Source: Lepidurus packardi (lineage: Eukaryota; Arthropoda; Branchiopoda; Notostraca; Triopsidae). Taken from it: 64,000 bases of DNA. Shown here one piece after another: positions 58,974 to 64,000 of this stretch. Under the pieces are notes generated by a model. The model did not search any database and was not told the DNA's origin. It worked only from the letters and a program-made list of their open reading frames with translations. The stretch's first letter is position 1, and each line of letters begins with the position of its first letter. Made by a program: the position numbers and the translations under genes. The stretch lies in contig JAKZAN010000007.1 of the NCBI GenBank assembly GCA_023053545.1, forward strand, positions 5,766,001-5,830,000, given 5' to 3'.

Positions 58974-61900
58974 TGTCAGGACTGAAAAGATTTCCATATG
59001 TAAGCTCCCGAAAGGTGCAATAAAAAATTTGTCTTGAAAAGTTTATGTTTCCGTTCATATTTCCTGTTGGGCACTATCAAGAAACTGCGTAGATTTTGAC
59101 TTGTTAGCTAAACTTCCGGAAAATCCTTGCATCTTTACAGCTCCAGTTTTGTACCAGTGACAATACGCAGGGAAACGAATAAGCCATAGGCCCGACTGCA
59201 AATCACATGTTACAGATCAAGGCCTCGGCTTCGGTTGAGAGAGAAAAAGCGTTTTGCATATTCCATTTACTGCAGCTTTTGTTTGCTGTTGGTGTAGCGA
59301 ATCTTCGAGCAACACGACAACAGAAGCCAAAGAAGGAGCTTATTTCCATTTATATATGCTCAATGGAAATCTATCCCCAAGAGAATCGGCTACACGTATT
59401 CCTTTCCCTGATTACACGACTTTCTATTATGAGAAAAGCTAAGTGATATTTTAATTTTTTTTCCTGGTCTGGTTTATTACTTTTTTATTTTTATGGCGTT
59501 TCCTTCCTGCGGAAGCTCTGCCTTTGTGCTCGCGAACAGGTTGAATTATAATCGCTTTAAACCTTAGCAAAGCTCTGCTGACAAAAATGAAGTTTCCGAC
59601 AGAAAGATAAATTAGTTATTTTTTTTTTGCATCCACTCGTGGAACACAACACAGTACCAGAGTAGCTCTCAAGCTATTTCTACTCGTTTGGTAAGTACAT
59701 GTATGCCCTCCTTAGTTGTTACATCTGGGATTCTATTTGTGCAAAATTCGGTAAGGATCACTAAATTATGTACTACGAACCGTGAATAAGCCGACCTGAA
59801 ATGGTCTTTTGAGTGAATTCGTCTTTGTTTCTGAGTTTGTTTTTACGAGACTTTACGAGACTTTGTCGTTCCTCAAATAGCTTAGTCAGTAACCAGGCAG
59901 AAAAAGCAAAAGGAGCTAACAGAAAAGGCGAGTTCGGATCTCCATTCGGCGCCATTATAGCCCCCCTTGGAGCATAAAGGTGGTTTGCTTCCCACGTCCC
60001 ACGTCTTCCATACCGAGATTAGCTCTTTAAGATAGTGGGCTTGATCTGCTCCGTCTCTTTCTCCTTGTTTTCCCAACAAAAAAAGCTTTTCCTGCATTTT
60101 TAGGAGCTGTCAACCCACGTAAATAACCGCGGTTTTCCCTTCAGCTTTCATGTCGTGTTCAGCACTCTTAAGAAAGCCCATCCCCAATTGCAAGATGTTT
60201 CGCGTCGCGGACGGAAAGAAGTTTTTGAAGAATTCCAGCAAAATTATGATTTCTCCATACAACATAAGAAACTTATGACTGCCAACCGGAACCAGTACGC
60301 TCTTTGGAGTGGGAAGAGGATGCTTGGGCTGTTTTGTTGTTCTGTTTTTTTACCCGGGCCTTTTGTACGGGCTCTCTTTACTAGAAAAGCTGCGACATCC
60401 GTCTCTTAATTCACGTCGAGCTCGGCAAACATAGAGCAAAAAGTTGCCGTGAAGGAAAAATACCGTAAAATAAATTATATAAAAAAGATATAAGAATAGG
60501 TCATTTTGATGTGAAGTCGTGAAAAAGGTAGTATATAAATGTGTACTACATATATAAAAGAAGGCAGAAAACTACCGCCCTACGGCAGTTAGGAAACGGA
60601 CATTGGTTTTCACACCAAATCCCAACGTATATTATAGCCAAGCCAGCAGCATCATTTCGATTCCGACGACCGACCTCGATATCCCGTTTAAGACTTCGCC
60701 AGCATTTCTAACAGCTCGTAGATATAGGGTTTGGGTAAGGGGCCTAGAGGATTTTTTCTCCAATTCCAAGTGTCTGCGAAAAACTTTGGGTCTTCAACTG
60801 CTTTGCTCTTGAGCGGTTGATCGCTTTGGCAAGCTCGAGAGGACCATCTTATTCCGCTCCATTCTCGAAAAACGTTCGATGGCTGAGCTTGATCCGTAAC
60901 CAGGATCGTCGTAGCTTTCCATTTTCACGCGTTAAGTATCGGACTTTGGCAAAAAAGGCTGCACTTTTACGACACTTTCTTTTGTTTACAAAGTAATCAG
61001 TTTTCTGCATTAATAACGCACGCACCAAAGACGCGAAATGATCAGATTTTTGATTGATGAGTATTGCTCCGGTTATAGTGTTGCAAACAATTAATAATGA
61101 GCAAAATACAGAATAAAAGGCCAAAGCGTGCCAGAAACTGTCCATTCGAGAGACGTTAGTGATAAAAGTTATATTTTTTTTTACCGGTGACTTTGCAGGT
61201 CAACACGCAAGAACTTCGATTTCTGTAATGCCCAGAAAGCTATTTTTTTAAATCGTAAGCTTGGATCTTGAAAAGCTACCGAAAGCCATTGCAACTACAT
61301 TTAAGGCTCCCGTATACCTTAGTTAGGTGTAGGCGGTTAGCAGGGATTTCAGAACAACTTTTCAACTTTCCGGAACAGCCAGGGCATTTCATGAAAAAAC
61401 TCTTTAACAGTAAAGATGGGCATACTAACAGCTAGTGTACGATCAATCCACCTTTTTCCAATGAATAATAAATTAATAACATGCAGATAGGTTTCTTTTT
61501 AAAAAAAATTATTATGTACGACTTTCCCAAAACAATAACAAACATCAGTGCCTGCTGTGACTGTTTCACATCAGTAAGCGAAGGTGCAAAGAGCAAAGAG
61601 CGTCTTTTCTTGCACATTGATGTTGGTATTGGTAACAAAAATATTAATGGCTTTGTACAATACTGGCCAAATTGTCGCAGAGATATCCTTGTCACTATAA
61701 TACAAACTCCGAATCGTTACTGAAGACCTTACTGTGGCAGGCAAGTCATCTGCAATTACCATACATCTAATGAGCCAAGTTGCGTCTATCACTGACAAGC
61801 AATTAGCCTTGTGGAATTACCATATGAGAGCGTTGGTGATGCTAGATTCTAATTTGGAAGTAAACTTAACTTAAAGTGGTCTAGAAGAAACAATAAAGAG

Positions 61901-64000
61901 CTTTACTTCGGGGGAAAAGAACGGTATAACTTGTACAGTCAGCCCTTGTGGTTGAAGCTAATCCCTCGTAATCCTTTGGATAAGAAACCGTGTGCTGGGA
62001 AGCTTGTAAACAAGTAAAGTCTTGAAGTGTAGTGAAGCTGTAGTGTTCGCTTTGAATACGAATAAAAGCTGAGGTACAAAATACTCAGCAATCCGATATT
62101 GGCACTATCTTTTACGACGTAAGACGAGGGAAGCTCCACATGCTGAACCATGATGTTCGAGAGAGTTGCTACTTCTGTTTGGCCTGTATCAGCAGTATTT
62201 AGCACATTACCAAAATGGGCAACATTTAGATTGTGTTGCGATGTTACGATATGCAGGGTACCTTTAAGACTCTACTATATTCGAGTTAAACATAATCTGA
62301 CTCATAAGCTGCACATTCATCAAGTAAAAACTTCGCGGTAGATGACCAAAAGTAATTAAGTAAACTAGAAGATTCAAAAGTTAATCGGAAAAATATTTTG
62401 CAATCTTTCGCTAAACGACTTGCTGGGCAACAGAACCATAGCGACCTTCAAATCTTTTTTAATTTGATTTGCATCGTTTGAACCCATTTACGTACGGGTA
62501 AATAAAGTCCGTTGCCTAGCATTTTTTATTAGCAACTGTAGTTCAAGACTGCGGAAAAGTCTTAACTCGAGTATTGACTTCGCAAGAATTTGTTTATAGA
62601 GCATGGACTGATCCACGGCTGCCATTGAAAAGAACATTTTTTGACTTTTTATGGAGACGACAGAGAAGGTGATGGATATTAATGTCAGTAAGGTCCAGAC
62701 CAGCCTAATTTGATGCGACGGTTCTCGCTACTGAGCACTGGAGGCCAAAGTTCTAAAGAATTGCTAACGACTGACCAGCTGGCACAACGTAATACTAACA
62801 GCAATCTCTGGATGACAAATTGGGTAACTGAATGGAGAAAGTCACGACAGCGACTGTCTTCTTGTTTTTGTCAAGTGACAAAACCGCGGTGTAAAATTCC
62901 CTTCTATCAGATTAAAAATGGGAACGCCGCATGTTGCCTGGCTTTGAGTTCTATGTCCGTTCCAGCTTTCTCGATTTGTTGAGTTTACTTCCAACTTAAT
63001 TGTATTTAAAAAAACGAAAAGCAACCCTACAGCATGGGATGCGGTACAGATGCTCTCAAGTCCAAGCGGTGAGCATCTAACTTATCACTGCCGCAAGCAC
63101 AGTGCTTTTTCTTGGGGACAGAAATGTATGGAAAAAAAGGCCATAACCTTTAGTTTTTTTCGTGTGTTTTTTTCCCAACATTGCACAGGCCACAATTCAT
63201 ATGGGGCCAAAGAACCCCAAAGACCCTAATATCAAAGCTTTAAGCTTGCTTCCCATCAGGAACCCAGGTTCATTAAATGGCTTATGCAAGAACCAGCCCA
63301 ATTACTTGAGCTTACAAGCAGTATTCTTCACGAAAAGAGCAAGGGACCTAAAAAGAAATGGCTCCATTATGAAAGATCCTGCAGGTTCCATGTTTTTGTT
63401 CTTGTGGGGGCCCACGAAGAAAAGGTTTGACCCTTTGATGCAACATGGAAAAATCGTATGCATCGTGAGCATGTCTGATTTCCATATTTGAGCACGCTAC
63501 GGGCCAAGCGAACAAAAAATATTTCTTCCTCTGTAATTCTTCCTCCAAAATAAGAAAAAAATTACCAAATATTAACACACTTTTACACTTAATTTTTTCT
63601 CCCAACGAAACATGCTTGGACCCTTGAGGCTGAGTGCCTGTATTAATATCCTCCAAATAGACGGTACAGATCAGATTTTCGTCATTTGCCTCAAGCAGTC
63701 ATCTACAAGAACACACAGGAAAGCAATTCCTTGCGTGACAACGATACACGGTAAAAGCTCAGTCTTTCCTGTCCAACCAGCACCCCCTAATTGTCCTTCA
63801 GATGAGTGGTCGCTACTTTTTTTGCCTATAAAACTTTTCCATCACGTAGGTGCCACGATCACCAGGGGGTGGAGGGTAGAGAATTCGTTCTGAGAATGGA
63901 AAAGATACAGATTTGGCTTTGAAAACGAAATCGAAAGCTTGCAGCTACTTTCGTATGAATTGAGAAAGCTTCGACTCTAAACTTCAGGCTCAGTAAAGGT
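58974..64000. other. No gene seen to the window end
   Basis: Open frames of 60-110 codons occur on both strands, often overlapping each other antisense (for example 63162-63656). None shows a known domain, an ATG in a good context with splice partners, or coding-like continuity. Confidence 0.4.

Noticed and set aside
63162..63656. Overlapping sense and antisense open frames of about 100 codons
   Set aside because: There is no domain and no splice context, and both strands are equally open, which is expected by chance.
1..64000. tRNA, rRNA or CRISPR features
   Set aside because: I scanned for tRNA T-arm sequences and regularly spaced repeats and found none that fold or repeat correctly. The one GGTTCGA-like match lies inside DCC1 coding sequence.

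Overview
The window is nuclear DNA from a multicellular animal. Genes are split by many short GT-AG introns, mostly 45 to 270 bp, and several products are animal-specific: KSR, a PC1/3-type prohormone convertase, SNAPC3, an SHB-type SH2 adaptor, endophilin A, and a NACHT-LRR receptor. NLRs and PC1/3 are missing from well-studied insects and nematodes, so a non-insect, non-nematode invertebrate is more likely; I cannot name the species. Almost every gene was rebuilt by joining exons whose splice phases agree. No transcript data were available.

Layout: KSR-like pseudokinase (+, 2135-4226); SEN1/senataxin helicase with an N-terminal FHA domain (-, 4444-10094); an internally deleted LTR retrotransposon (-, 11341-13327); CHCHD7/COX23-like protein (+, 13658-14104); cohesion factor DCC1 (-, 14352-15663); an intronless four-finger C2H2 protein (+, 16525-18810); a membrane-anchored GH31 glycosidase like MYORG (-, 19118-22442); an unrecognised small gene (-, 23240-23739); LYRM4/ISD11 (+, 24390-24782); PC1/3-type convertase (+, 25448-28987); SHB/SHF-type adaptor (-, 29329-31197); NACHT-LRR receptor (-, 31878-36113); STN1 (+, 37635-38468); TBC1D15 (+, 38446-41281); GMC oxidoreductase (+, 41698-44179); SNAPC3 (-, 44166-45732); endophilin A (-, 47059-49977). 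From about 50 kb to 64 kb I see no convincing gene, only repeats and a hairpin.

The left 50 kb is very tightly packed. STN1 and TBC1D15 overlap by 23 bp on one strand in different frames. The GMC oxidoreductase and SNAPC3 overlap tail to tail by 14 bp. Most neighbours are housekeeping genes without an evident shared pathway. DCC1, STN1 and senataxin all act in genome maintenance, and LYRM4 and CHCHD7 are both mitochondrial, but this may be chance.

The most interesting observation is the receptor at 31878-36113. Its short N-terminus has no death-fold domain. It carries a VQI-x-G-type beta-prone motif that resembles RHIM/amyloid signalling motifs, ahead of an intact NACHT module and a long LRR region. 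The FHA-senataxin fusion and the overlapping STN1/TBC1D15 pair are the next best leads.
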